NCBI GenBank assembly: GCA_022385755.1
Contig: MU278348.1
Coordinates: forward strand, 841,035 to 905,034
Length of the DNA stretch: 64,000 bases
Reading direction: 5' to 3'
From: Trametopsis cervina
Lineage: Eukaryota; Basidiomycota; Agaricomycetes; Polyporales; Irpicaceae
Part shown: positions 24,119 through 35,324 of the stretch, one piece after another
How positions within the stretch are numbered: the stretch's first letter is position 1
How the letters are laid out: each line of letters starts with the position of its first letter
Made by a program: the position numbers and the translations under genes
The notes under the pieces: model-generated
What the model saw: the letters and a program-made list of their open reading frames with translations, nothing else
Told to the model about the DNA's origin: nothing
Database searches by the model: none

Positions 24119-26346
24119 ATGCTGATACAGGCAATCCGGCCTGCCTTCCGCTCTCATCGATCGGTACTCGTCCTACCGCTACCCAGGTTTCATTCCAATC
24201 TACCGCGCCACGACTGGCATACGAGCAGGATGGCCACCGCAGAGGAACTCAACAAGGAGATTGCAGCGCAGAGTGCGCTGCTCGTCGAGCTACGCAAGCA
24301 AGAAGGAGATGCTTCTGCTCTTGAAGCGGCGAAGAAGAAACTAGGAGATTTGAAGAGGGCACTGGGACAGCTGACAGGTGGCTCGAAGGAAGGGGGGAAG
24401 AAAAAGGAGAGGATGCTCTTAAAGACGGCAAAGGTACCGGTTTCATTGCACATGAGCTTCCGTACACTTAAGCTCACCAGACTGCTGCCTTTTCCTCATA
24501 CTTTAGGGGACGCGTGACTATGCCCCAGGCGAGATGCACTGCAGAGAGCACATAGAGCGGATAGTCAAGGACTGCTTCACCACCTACGGGGGCGGCTGCC
24601 TCGACACACCCGTCTTCGAGCGAAAAGAAATCCTGGCAGGAAAGTACGGTGAAGATGCGAAGCTAATCTTCGACCTGAAAGACCAGGGTGGCGAGGAGCT
24701 TGCCCTGCGGTACGACCACACTGTCCCGCTGGCAAGGCATCTCGCTATGAACGGCGCAATTAATGCGCAGGCGAAGCTATGGCAGGTCGGGAAAGTGTAC
24801 AGACGGGATAACCCTGTTATGTCCAAGGGTCGTATGCGGGAGTTCACGCAGGCAGTGAGTGTTTTACTTGCACAGTCTGAATCCCGTACATGCTCAATTC
24901 AGGTATTCCCAGGATTTCGATATTGCTGGAGTATGGGATCCCATGATCCCCGACGCGGAGATCATCAGTTTATTGTGCTCAATCCTTACAAAACTTGAAG
25001 TCGGCGAGTTCACTATCAAGCTTAACCACCGACGGATTTTGGATGGTATCTTCGAGGTATGCGGCGTGCCCGCAGACAAGATCAGGTCGATATCATCTGC
25101 TGTGGACAAACTTGACAAGGTAAGTTCGCTCTTTAGATAAGTAAGTATTGGTTTTTACATTCGTCACACTTTCATAGCTCCCCTGGGAAGAGGTCAAGAA
25201 GGAAATGACAAACGAGAAGGGTTTGGACCCTGCTGTTGCCGACAAGATTGGGGAGTACGTGAAGCACAAAGGTATGCGGGTCTATTAACGGTGGCTGACA
25301 GTGAACTTATACTATGAATCCTGAAAAGGCGGTCCATCACTTCTGGAGCAGTTGCAAAGTGACAAAAATCTCATGGCTAATCCTAGCGCGAAGGCTGGTA
25401 TCGAAGAGATGGGCATTCTTTTTACATATCTTACAGCATATGGCATCGTCGAGAAGGTAAGCACAACCATCGACGTAGCACGACACACTGCAAACCTATC
25501 ATTGGCAGATCTCTTTCGACATGTCTTTGGCGCGTGGACTTGACTACTACACAGGCATCATCTACGAAGCCATAGTAGAAGCTTCTGCTCCCCCTGGGTT
25601 CGACTCTGCCAATGCTTTCGCATCCTCCTCTTCTCAACCTTCTACTTCAAACGTTGCACCCCCGCCCTCACAACAAAAAGAAAAGAAGGAAAAGAAGCCA
25701 AAGAAGGCATCCGAAGATGCAGAGGAGGAGGAGATCGACGAGTCCTCTGTCGGCGTTGGGTCAATCGCAGCCGGAGGCCGATACGACAATCTGGTCGGCA
25801 TGTTCACAGCAGCTGCTGCCGGCGAGGGCAAGAAGGCACCCAACCTGCCATGTGTTGGTGTCAGTATCGGGTTGGACCGAGTGTTCGCGATTGTATGGCC
25901 GAAATGGATTGAGAGAGGAATGAGGAGTAAAGATACGATGGCTTATGTTATGGCGGCAGGCGACGGTCTGTTAACGGAGCGTGTGCGGCTAGTGCAGGAG
26001 CTTCGCGAAGCAGGTATCAAGGTGCGTCGGTATTGAGGTCGCAACATTGAATGAACCATTCACAATGCCTACCTAGTCCGACTTCCTTTTCAAGAACAAG
26101 CCGAAGCTGCCTGCGCAATTCGCGGCGGGCGAGAAGGATGAAGCACCGTTCGCTATCATTCTCGGAGGCGATGAACTCAAGGAAGGGCTGGTCACCGTCA
26201 AAGAGCAGAAGTGGGAGTTTGTTAACGGAGAGAAGACCAAAGTGCAGCTGGCGGATCAGGGGACCAAGATAAAGAGGTCTGAGCTGATTGACTTTATTAA
26301 GAGCAGTGCAGTGTACCAGAGTTGGTCAACTGGTAAGCTGATATAG
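24119..26346 (+). CDS. HTS1: Histidyl-tRNA synthetase, mitochondrial and cytosolic forms
   Basis: Seven exons fit: 24119-24433, 24507-24854, 24913-25119, 25178-25271, 25329-25456, 25509-26021 and 26077-26346, giving 624 residues. It charges tRNA-His. Class II motifs are clear: [58 protein letters not shown] (motif 2), the histidine loop [14 protein letters not shown], and IGLDRV (motif 3). The first 37 residues are basic, acid-free at the start and Arg/Ser/Leu-rich (a mitochondrial presequence). An in-frame ATG at 24230 begins [23 protein letters not shown] as two parts of a WHEP-like coiled-coil domain, the likely cytosolic start. Yeast HTS1 also makes both forms from one gene. A lysine- and glutamate-rich insertion ([12 protein letters not shown], then EDAEEEEID) interrupts the catalytic domain before [13 protein letters not shown]. 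The C-terminal anticodon-binding domain is complete. Confidence 0.95.
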
Positions 26347-26496
26347 ATAGTTGGTCCAGCGGATGTGCATCTTGCCCTCGTTGAAGTAATATATTCCACC
26401 CATTCTAACCGTAATGAGATTTATTGCATGAGCAAAAGTGCACCGTGAATTCCATCAACCTACTCTACAGGGTTTAAGCTGTTCATAATACCATAA

Positions 26497-27371
26497 TTAA
26501 TCATCGTCTGAACCTGAGCCGGAGCCGGAACCGGGTTCTCCATCGTCGTCTGCAATTATATGACCACGCGTCAGTCAACGGAATGAAGGCTAGAGCAGCA
26601 GACGCACCACTTGCTACATCATCCGCCGAGAAACTGGCTTGTGCTCTCGACTTTCGGATAAGTGCCAGAATCTTGAGGTCGTCTCCTGGGACAAGGTCGA
26701 GCACGGTATCTCCTTCTTTGTCTTTAATTCTGGTGTGGCGACGTCAGTCCTGGAATTACTATTCAGAGGGATCATAGTACGTTGTGTCCGCTCCCGCTTC
26801 AAGCAAGCTCTCCACGACATAATATCTGAGTTCTTCATCTTCAAGTTTGAGTGCGAGATGCAAGGGTGTCGCCCCCTCAAGGCGATTAATCGGATCGACG
26901 TCGCAGCCGTCTTGTGAAAGGATGTGCTCAAGTACGTCCGTGTTCCCTAAAGATGCTCTAAGCACAATGGTAGAAGGCAATGAGACTCCTACAGCCCCAG
27001 AGTAGCGTAGCAATACATACTCACGCGTAATGAAGAGCTACCAGTTCAAATAACATGTTATTTGGTCTAGATTTCTCCTTCGTTGAGACCCAACGTACCG
27101 GTGTTGCCTAGCCTATTATCCATGATGGATGAGCGGTGAGAATGTTAGGCCTTCTATTCGGACTCACCCGTCCTGGAAGTTTATATCGTAACCACCCTCC
27201 TCAAATACCTCAAGCAGCATATCCTCATTATCCTGCCGAGCAGCAGCAATCAGTCGTTCGTCTGTAATGAGATCAATCGCGATCTGTGAGCGAGTCCGAT
27301 GTCTTCATCGCCACTGCGTAGCGGTAGAAGTTCGACGTACTGGTGCTTGCACCTTTGACCTCGTCCGTCAT
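26497..27371 (-). CDS. Small ankyrin-repeat protein
   Basis: On the complement, about seven short exons from the ATG at 27371 read MTDEVKGAST, then NERLIAAARQDNEDMLLEVF, then the ankyrin repeats: LGNTALHYAASLGNTDVLEHILS, then INRLEGATPLHLALKLED, then VVESLLEAGADTTIKDKEGDTVLDL. The C-terminus is an acidic Gly/Ser tail (DDDGEPGSGSGSGSDDD). It resembles the small fungal two-to-three-repeat ankyrin proteins of the Yar1/SPAC105.02c type. Those act as protein-binding scaffolds or chaperones, for example for ribosomal protein S3 in yeast; a specific orthology is not claimed. There is no TM segment or signal peptide. It converges with HTS1, whose stop is 150 bp away. Confidence 0.78.
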
Positions 27372-27952
27372 GATGTTCGTAGGGTAGGAGTCGTTTCGTG
27401 TAGATGGCTGTATAAGTTGCAGGGCAGACAGCTTCGGCCTCACTGTTAGGCCACTGCGCTCAGTCAACCCGACCGGACCGAAGCAGTGTGGGAAATTAGC
27501 ATCCATAAATGGTAACAGCATCAAACGCGAGTAGAATATCATGGCGGATAGCCTCGGATCGCACAGAATATGCACATCGGAGACACAACAGTGCAACAAA
27601 GTCTGCGGTGACTGGCGTAGATGAAGGGCCGGAGAGTATAAAGACTGGGTATATGCGGCTCAATGACAGCACATAAGTACTTGCAGCTCATGCATTTCAT
27701 GGCACGCTGGATGCAAATTTTGGATCTCAGTGGTACACAATGCAACCGCCTGGAGAGCTCCACATCCACTTTTGTTATTACACATGAGCACAAGGGGTGG
27801 CATGCCTTGCGGTCCGGACATCATATAGAGTAATAATGGGATTGTTCGATGTAGACGAAGGCCGCTACGGTTATCAAATGAGCGAAAGCGAACATGCAGA
27901 AGGTGAAGCAACTTACCGGTACTCTAAATTATGCCTATAGGAATCTGTTCAC
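27372..27952. other. Intergenic
   Basis: About 580 bp between COX6 and the ankyrin gene, both on the complement. It should hold the COX6 3' UTR and the ankyrin promoter. No gene or clear motif seen. Confidence 0.4.
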
Positions 27953-28417
27953 CTATGAGCTGTACAACTCCTCCTGGGTGCTGATACCTACGTAACCATA
28001 TGCCTGTTAGCGGGGTAGGGGCAAATATATACCACTTAAGCACGTACCCAACTCTTCCCGCACGCCCTTAAGCTCCTCGAGATAAGCCTGGTACTGTTGC
28101 TTGTTCTCGACCTTCTCCTTGATACCCTCGAATACCCTCACGGCAGTTGCATAATCATTAACGCGTCGGGAAGCACGAAGTGCAGCCTCAATGACGGCGG
28201 GGGCCGGGACGAGATCGTGGGCAAAGCAGTTGTTGAGCCCTCGTTGAACCTCGAAGAGGTCCTGAGCTGATTGGAAGAACTGAACGTATCTCTCCGTGAA
28301 ACCCTCAAAGGTCTCTTGCCCGTGTGCGCTGGACGCAAAGCGTGCGAAGGTTGGGGAAGCACGGACGACGGCAGGGCGAGTGCGAAGGAGAGTGGGCAAA
28401 ACGCGGGAGCGCATCAT
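27953..28417 (-). CDS. COX6: Cytochrome c oxidase subunit 6 (COX5A type)
   Basis: Two exons on the complement (28417-28048 and 27987-27953, with a 60-bp intron) encode 134 residues. The start MMRSRVLPTLLRTRPAVVRA is an Arg-rich mitochondrial presequence with no acidic residue. The mature part, beginning near SSAHGQETFEGFTERYVQFF, matches the COX6/COX5A family: DLFEVQRGLNNCFAHDLVPAP, then VIEAALRASRRVNDYATAVR, then KEELYSS-like (TQEELYSS) at the end. It is a nuclear-encoded matrix-side subunit of respiratory complex IV. Length fits the family (~130-150). The longer open frame reaching 28576 has no better start. It is divergent from the RNA-binding protein gene. Confidence 0.92.
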
Positions 28418-28904
28418 CTTGTCGACGGATGCTTGTTGGTTGCGGGCAACGTTGAGGGAGACGGTGGGGTGACGAGCGAGAGTGCGATACCAACGCCGAA
28501 ATGCGGAGGAAAAGTGGTTTCTCTCGAGGCCCGGCGAGCCGCGACTTGTCTCGATTTGCCGGGCCAGGCCGGCCATGCCGTCCGTCGCTTACCTGCAGGC
28601 CAGGGAAGCGGCAGTCTCCTCCATGATCAACACATTGCACCGCACGTCTTCGGCAGCAAAGAGCGACTCCTGAGTGTGTCTCTGAACTAGAAAGTCATCG
28701 TGCACGCTAGACGACCTCGCGTTCGAAAGTGTTTGTCGCATAGCGGGCGTATCGGTCGTCTCCGCCGTCGGTTTGGCTTTGTTTGTGCATCATAATGACC
28801 GCTATATTTGCCTGGGTGTTTCGCGTTTATTCCCACTGTCCACTTCGACAGCCACAACCTCAACAACGGCAGCGACATCAAGGACGACTTCACAAGTTTT
28901 CGCC
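28418..28904. other. Divergent promoter COX6 / RNA-binding protein
   Basis: 487 bp between two divergent starts. It must hold both promoters. No TATA box is obvious. Nothing else seen. Confidence 0.45.
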
Positions 28905-30291
28905 ATGGATGACGGTACGTTTTCCAGCATGCACGGCCGCGAGGACGTGACTAGGACGACGAGAAACCTCCACCATGTATTACATATTTCGTTTCGCCCA
29001 ACACGCAACACACTCTACGTTTTGTTCGCCTTCAGCCTACAGTAGACCTTTAGCGGGCCTTACCTCTTATTCTGTCGTCTGTTGGCTGAAGGCCGATGTC
29101 ATGATGGAACAGAGCGCGACTATTCCCATCCCTTCACCAGCCTGGCATGACCAAGCGCATCTTGAAGCTCTCTTTCATGTGTCCTCAGTTGGTTCGACTT
29201 CTCGACGTTCTGTTACCCCGCTCGCAACGTAAACCAACCCTGACGTTTCATATCTACCCCTTCCTACGCTCTCTTCCTTCCAGCATGGCAATCTCAAGAC
29301 ATGGGTCCCAGCGCCAACGGTGGTGGGATCAGCATTCCGACTGGTGATGCGCCTATGTCTGGCGTGCCTGGTGACGACCAGGGCTGGGCTAACGGTGCAC
29401 GTTCCCCTGGCCGCCCCCAGGGTGACCATCCTCCCCGACGTTCCAGCAGGAGCCGTAGTCCAGTGGCTCGCGACGGTGATCGAGGGTCAGTCGAATGCCT
29501 CCTCTATAAAGCCTCCTATTGAAACTTCTTTAGACGTGGTGAAGGCGGTGGTAACAATCCAGGTAACAATCTTCATGTCTCTGGGCTGAGCAACCGCGTC
29601 GATACGCGCGACCTTGAACAGGCCTTCGCGAAAGTAGGACGGGTAAGGCTTAAGAGTTCCTCTTTCATATCCCCTTAATGATGTATCTCTGTCCAGGTTA
29701 AGAAAGCCCAGGTGATGTATGACCCTCATTCCCGCGAGTCTCGTGGATTCGGGTTCGTCACAATGGAAACTGCTGAGGAGGCAGATGCTGCAATTACTGC
29801 GCTGAATGCTACTGACCTCATGGGCAAGACCATGACAGTGGAGAAGGTTTGTGCAATGCATAGCGTAGTTGTGTTGATTGACTGACAGTCATTCAGGCTC
29901 GTCGTGGACGCGCCAGGACCCCTACTCCGGGTCGGTACTTTGGCCCGCCCAAAAGAAATGAACGTCAGTCAACTTCGATACACTGTTACCCGACGTCTTC
30001 TGAGTATCTATGCGACTTGCAGATGAACGCCCGTACGACCCCAGGCCTTACGACAGCCGATACTCCCGTGGTGGTGGTGGTGGTGGCGGTGGTGGCGGTG
30101 GTGGACGTGGACACGACGATTACGGACCCCCTCGCGCCCGTCGTGCCGCTTATGACGATGACTACCGTGGCGGTCGTGACTATGACCGCGGTGGAAGCGG
30201 CGGCGGAGGAGGCGGAGGCGGCTACCGGGATTACGACAGGAGCTACGACCGCCCTCCCTATGATCGTCGTTACGACGATAGAAGGTACTAA
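28905..30291 (+). CDS. TRA2-like RRM splicing factor with Gly-rich tail
   Basis: Six exons give a 268-residue model: 28905-28914, 29284-29485, 29534-29642, 29697-29846, 29897-29963 and 30023-30291. After an Arg/Ser patch (PPRRSSRSRSPVARD) one RRM is complete: NLHVSGLSNRVDTRDLEQAF (RNP2 is LHVSGL), then GRVKKAQVMYDPHSRESRGFGFV (RNP1 is RGFGFVTM), then GKTMTVEKARRGRARTPTPG. The RRM followed by an RGRARTPTPGRY linker is the TRA2 arrangement. The tail has long Gly runs with Arg-Gly, Asp-Tyr and Tyr-Asp-Arg repeats, a likely disordered region that can condense and be arginine-methylated. The first coding exon is 10 nt, followed by a 369-bp intron, by far the longest in the window. The ATG at 29302 (MGPSANGG) is an alternative start. 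Confidence 0.85.
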
Positions 30292-30714
30292 GCACGCATC
30301 CCCTCGAATCTTCAAAAGTGCGATTGGTCTTCAAGCAACGTACCTGTGTGGTTCTATTGGCTCTAATTTCGATTCGTGTTGTTGCTGTCTCATTTTGTAC
30401 GCCTACTTTAATGCACTAAATATGAGCTTCGTTTATGCTGCACATCCCGGTCCTTGTCGTCTCCGAACATCGCATCCGTTGAGTTGAATGTGAACGGATG
30501 CTCGTCCTTAATCGTCCAACCGCAATTTGTGAGCGTTTTCTGGATGACGTCCCAAAATACCCGTAGGAATACCTTAGCGAGTTCAACTACTATAAAGACA
30601 TGTACAGAATGCATACAGCGCAGTGACTTGTGTGAATAGCTAGTAACCTCTCCGCATGCGCAAATGAGCTACAGAGCTGTATGAATACAGGTGTGAATAA
30701 ACAAGCTTCCTGGC
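30292..30714. other. Intergenic, convergent 3' ends
   Basis: 423 bp between the convergent RNA-binding protein and DUF6533-type genes. No gene seen. Confidence 0.4.
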
Positions 30715-32468
30715 TTATGTTAAGGGGGATATAGTGGAATCCAGGGGAGCATCTTTCGTATTCGTCATGCTCAGCTCGATTTCCTGCCCGCGATACGGAG
30801 GGTTTGTTGAGAACTCTTCTAGAATATAGGAGAGAGAGCTGTCTTGATGCTCGACGGTCTCGCGCATGTTGAGTATCAGCCGACTGCCTAGTAAAGATGG
30901 CAGTGCGGCTGACCAGCTGAGCGTGGCGGTTTATTAGCTGAAGGAAAGCGCACATTAGGCGATGTGGATACTCACGGATTGACGATGTTCATGTATTGTG
31001 GCTTTATAGCCCATACCAATGTGCAAGCCATGAGTTCTACGAATACACTGGAGAGGTGAAGCGGTCGTCAGACGGGAATACGAGTCACTGAATGCAACCA
31101 CGAACGCCACAAAGTAAATCAAACTAGAGCGAGCGGGGTCAGCGAATGCTATTGGGGACTTCCAGCTTCGGCACGTACCTATCTCGTGCGATTGTGCGAA
31201 TCAAAGGCACTCGCGTGGAAGTGCTGATAGCTTTATACGCCACGAGAGCGCACAATATGGGCTCATACACTAGACCGGGCAAGAACAGTAGAGGGGCAAC
31301 CTTTGGAAGTTCTGAGTAGGCGCACCCAAGGCTTGTGTCAGGGATTTTAGTTTCTAAGGAACCCCCGATGGTAAGTAAGACGAGTTCTCTTCTTTGCTGA
31401 GCTGACTCACGAAATAGATGATGCATTATGAGAGCAATTACGACGCCCATACTCGACGCTTCCAGAGCGCAGAAGATGAGCATCGCTATTAGTACCTTCC
31501 GGCTCCGTTCGTAGAGCGCATATATCTACACCCGTGGTAAGAGATCCATGAATGATGCATATCATACGTGCTCACCCGTAGTTGCAGAATTACTAGTACA
31601 GCATACGTACATCGCATTAGTTTCATTACACGGATTGATCGAAAGGATGAGAGGCTGACCTTGAATCGTTATAGTTGTCAGGGCAGTCCTGTGAGCGGAA
31701 GTTTATAAGTAGTCCCTCCAGTAATCGCCATAACTTACACTGCTACATCCACTAGAAGATAGATGACACAACTGTGTTCCATGTCAGTGGTGGGGATCGC
31801 ATCTCGCATACCGGTTGTCGGCTTACATCTGTAAGTTATGATCAGGGCATTAGATAGAATACTCAAGGCAAATAGTGGGATTATAATTCTGACCTCTGAA
31901 GTCACTAGCCCATTGTAGTTGATAGGTACTATGAGGAGGAGATCCTGAGCGATTGGTATCTGGGGAGGAGAGATTGCACTGACCCGTATCAAAGATGTAA
32001 TAACCGAAGGCAAAAAACCTGTTCTTATGGTTCAAGAAAGAATTAGTGGGTAGAATAGCAAATTTTTATTGAACCACATACAAACATGTAGAGATAAAAC
32101 ATAGGATGCCTTTTGCTCTTGCTCCATACAAGGTCGATCTTCAAAAGGGCATTAGCTGGAGCTGTTGTCGTTCACCGCCCATATATCTACCTCTCGATCT
32201 AAGCTTATCACTGTCAATACATAGATAAATCAGTTGGACCAGATGGTGACCTCAAATAACACACTGTGATCATAGAACAAGAGACCGATGGCCGCAGCCC
32301 TGAAGCGTTTCCCTACAGTTACTGTACACCGTGCCGTTTATGTTAGCGGGTCAGTTCTACGAGCTCAGATGTACACGCACAAGCATCGATGTATGACACG
32401 GCGATCCCAGGATCACTTATTATAACCGGAAACGAGGAAGCGTGCTGCAAAAGCTTCAGGGAGGACAT
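30715..32468 (-). CDS. Multi-pass membrane protein, DUF6533 type
   Basis: The complement spells a DUF6533-type protein over many short exons. The start at 32468 gives MSSLKLLQHASSFPVII. Phase-consistent splicing then yields AAAIGLLFYDHMISLDREIDLVW, the DUF6533 signature, followed by SKSKRHPMFYLYMINRFFAFGYYIFD. Later hydrophobic segments include RKVLIAMLIFCALEAS-like sequence at ~31480, SSMGVVIALIMHHLF and VAPLLFLPGLVYEPILCALVAYK. The tail is LGSRLILNMRETVEHQD, then a polar end. About seven TM helices are likely. This family is very numerous in Agaricomycetes and no function is known; a receptor-like role has only been guessed from topology. The start exon and the middle exons are uncertain. 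Confidence 0.68.
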
Positions 32469-33416
32469 CGGCGTTGAGTGCGAGCTGAAGAGGGCAGCAT
32501 TAAAGTTGCTCTGAGGTCTCTAGGCGGATAATGTCTTATACTGACCACAGCCCGATCCATCATTGCGTCTAGTCATCCTAAAATGCAATGGTTCTGCGAG
32601 CTTGAATATCGGAAGGTACAGTGCTAGTAGTGTGATCGACCAATTCAAACCTACCCCGCCTGAAACAATCTACCATGCACAGGAACGGTTAGCGACCTCA
32701 AGCGTCCCGGGCACTCACCTCATAGCAGCTCAAACTGACGCCGCGCAACTCGCAAACGCTTGGCACTGCTGCTACCCTCGTCTACGGTGGGTGCGCAGGC
32801 AGGGTGAACAGCAGGGCATGCGTGATGCGACACAGCTGGCTGATCCGATTCACTGTGGCAACGTTGACTACGGCGATCTTCTAGTCTGTTTGCCAGCGCA
32901 CGACGATATTCTTGGATAAGCTAGTCAGCACCGGCGTGGCAAGTGTTTACAGAATCAAAACGGAGAAACGCGCATTGGGAGGTTGTATTCCATCAGCAAG
33001 AAGTCGTACCGCCGTTCGTCTCAACCAGCCCACGCACATCACCGGCAACGGGTAACCTGTACGAGATTGCCTCCCAAAAGGCGCAGCTCATCGGCATGCT
33101 AGTGAGAGGGCCATCAAAGGGTACTGAGGGAAACAATCTGACCGATGATTTCGATACAGGAGCGTGAGCACAGGCACAGGTATTTTCACAGCAGTGCGGC
33201 TGTGATTGGGTCACAAGGGAAACGGGGATTAGAAGTACAGGGCGGCTTCATATGTGCCATGAAGTTGTAGGTCAAGAGCAGCCAAGTCAGACTGCCGCCG
33301 TTGAGCGCATTTGATCGGAAGCACTTGAGATCTACTGAACTATTTGCGCGTCTATTCATAATTTTTGCGACTTGCATACGATCGTCTGTGTTGTGCACAT
33401 CTTGCTTTACAGTACC
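32469..33416. other. Intergenic
   Basis: About 950 bp between divergent genes. An open frame of 118 codons at 32563-32919 lacks any domain, and I do not call it. Nothing else was seen. Confidence 0.4.
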
Positions 33417-35123
33417 ATGTCAAAACGTGCAGCAACAGAAATACAGGCTTCTTCAACGAGCGATGCACACGGTACCAAGAAGGCCTTTCGCCCTGAAGGC
33501 AAGGGTGCAGGCGAGGAGGACATGGGCGACTTCGAGGATGGCTGGGAGGACGAATATGAAAGCGATGAGGAGGTTGTAGACGGGGACGGGGGAGATGGTA
33601 AGCTACGTTTAAATATAGCCTACGCATCGCTTGACTTATCCAAGTTCAGATATGGAGGTGGATGAGGAAGTACTCCCTCCCATAGAAGAATCGGAGGAGC
33701 AAGCTGCACCGCCAGAGGCTTTCATCCCCGGAGTCCATCAGCTTGGTAAAGACGAGATCCTGGAAGCGGATGAGTCGGTATACATCATGCGGCACTCGAT
33801 GAATGTCAACTGGCCCTGCTTGTCATTTGACGTACTCCGAGATAACCTCGGGGATGAAAGGCAGAGATTCCCCGCCACCGCGTACATCGTTGCAGGCACA
33901 CAAGCCGACGTTGCGAAAAATAACGAGATCTCTGTCTATAAAATGAGCTCGTTGCACAAAACACAAAAATCCGGTGGTGAGTCCTGCTTTTGAGTTTCAA
34001 AATACCATAGTCATAACCAAGCGCATAACCAGATGATTCCGACTCGGAGGAAGATGAGGACGATGAGGCGTTAGACGAGGATCCCGTGTTGGAGTTCCGC
34101 TCCATACCGCACCTTGGCGGCGTGAATCGTGTCCGCGCTCAACCTCTTTCACGGTCGTCTCCTTTGCCACCAGTCTCGCAACCGTACTATGTTGCCAGTT
34201 GGTCAGAAACGGGCAAAGTGCACATCTGGGATGTCCGACCTCTGATTGAATCCCTCGATGTTCCGGGTTATACCCCTGTGCACTCAAGAACCCATACCCC
34301 CGCCTTCACGATCAGCTCTCATGGCCGCGCCGAAGGTTTTGCCATGGACTGGGCTTCATCAGGCGAATCCAACCCGTCTGCTCTGCGTCTGCTTACCGGC
34401 GACATCCATTCTAAAATTTATCTTACGACTACAACTCCCTCTGGCTTCAACGCTCTTTCACAGCCATTCGTCTCCCACACATCGAGCGTCGAGGATCTAC
34501 AATGGAGTCCGTCGGAACCGACTGTGTTTGCGTCGTGTTCTGCGGACCAGAGTGTGCAGATCTGGGACGTGCGGAGCAAAGGCAGGAGAAGCGTCGCGGG
34601 CATCGACAAGGCTCACGAGAGTGACGTGAATGTGATCAGTTGGAACCGAGCAACGTCGTATCTGTTGCTTAGTGGTGGAGACGAAGGAGGGATCAAGGTA
34701 TGGGACCTCCGGAATGTGAAGAAGAGAGGGTATGAGGTTTAACGTTCTATGGATGCGCCTATGACTGATAAACACTCCTGCCTTAGTGCCTCTACGCCTG
34801 ATCCCACACCAGTCGCCGCGTTCGCCTGGCATACCCAGCCTATCACATCCATTGAGTGGCATCCGACGGAGGACTCTATTTTTGCCGCGTCAGGTGCAGA
34901 TGACCAGGTCACTCTTTGGGATTTGGCAGTCGAGCAAGATGACGAGGAGACAGGCGAGATGGACATCACTCCGGAGAACGGTAAAGCTGTGCCCCCACAG
35001 TTGCTTTTCGTACATCAGGGTCAGAAGGACGTCAAGGAGGTCCACTGGCACCCGCAGATACCGGGAGCTGTTATCTCAACGGCCCTCGACGGCTTCAACG
35101 TGTTCAAAACTATATCAGCATGA
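33417..35123 (+). CDS. RRB1: WD40 ribosome-assembly protein RRB1/GRWD1
   Basis: Four exons (33417-33597, 33650-33976, 34033-34729 and 34787-35123) encode 513 residues. The acidic N-terminus ([20 protein letters not shown]) precedes the conserved [26 protein letters not shown], the hallmark of the RRB1/GRWD1 family. A second acidic loop ([18 protein letters not shown]) follows. WD repeats are visible: [56 protein letters not shown] and [20 protein letters not shown]. The end [24 protein letters not shown] also fits. In yeast the protein is a nuclear chaperone for ribosomal protein L3 and is needed for 60S assembly. The length matches the yeast protein (511). No oddity. Confidence 0.95.
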
Positions 35124-35324
35124 TGGCCCGAACCATCTTCTCTATATAGTTATCATACCAAAAACATGTATCGATTGCTCATGTATCATGACTGTAGACT
35201 GTAGATTGTCAGGAATACGGTTGATCGTATGGGGACTTCGACTGCGCTCTATTGAGGTATCGTTGCATGTTTTGGAAGTCCATGAGTAGTAAGATCCTGC
35301 ACGTCTGCACGTTTCCCGTCTAGA

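Noticed and set aside
28007..28576. Longer N-terminal extension of COX6 upstream of 28417
   Set aside because: The extension lacks an ATG in a good context and has no mitochondrial-type bias; the start at 28417 gives a normal presequence.
32563..32919. A 118-codon open frame on the plus strand
   Set aside because: No domain, no Kozak or TATA support and no protein-like pattern; probably chance.
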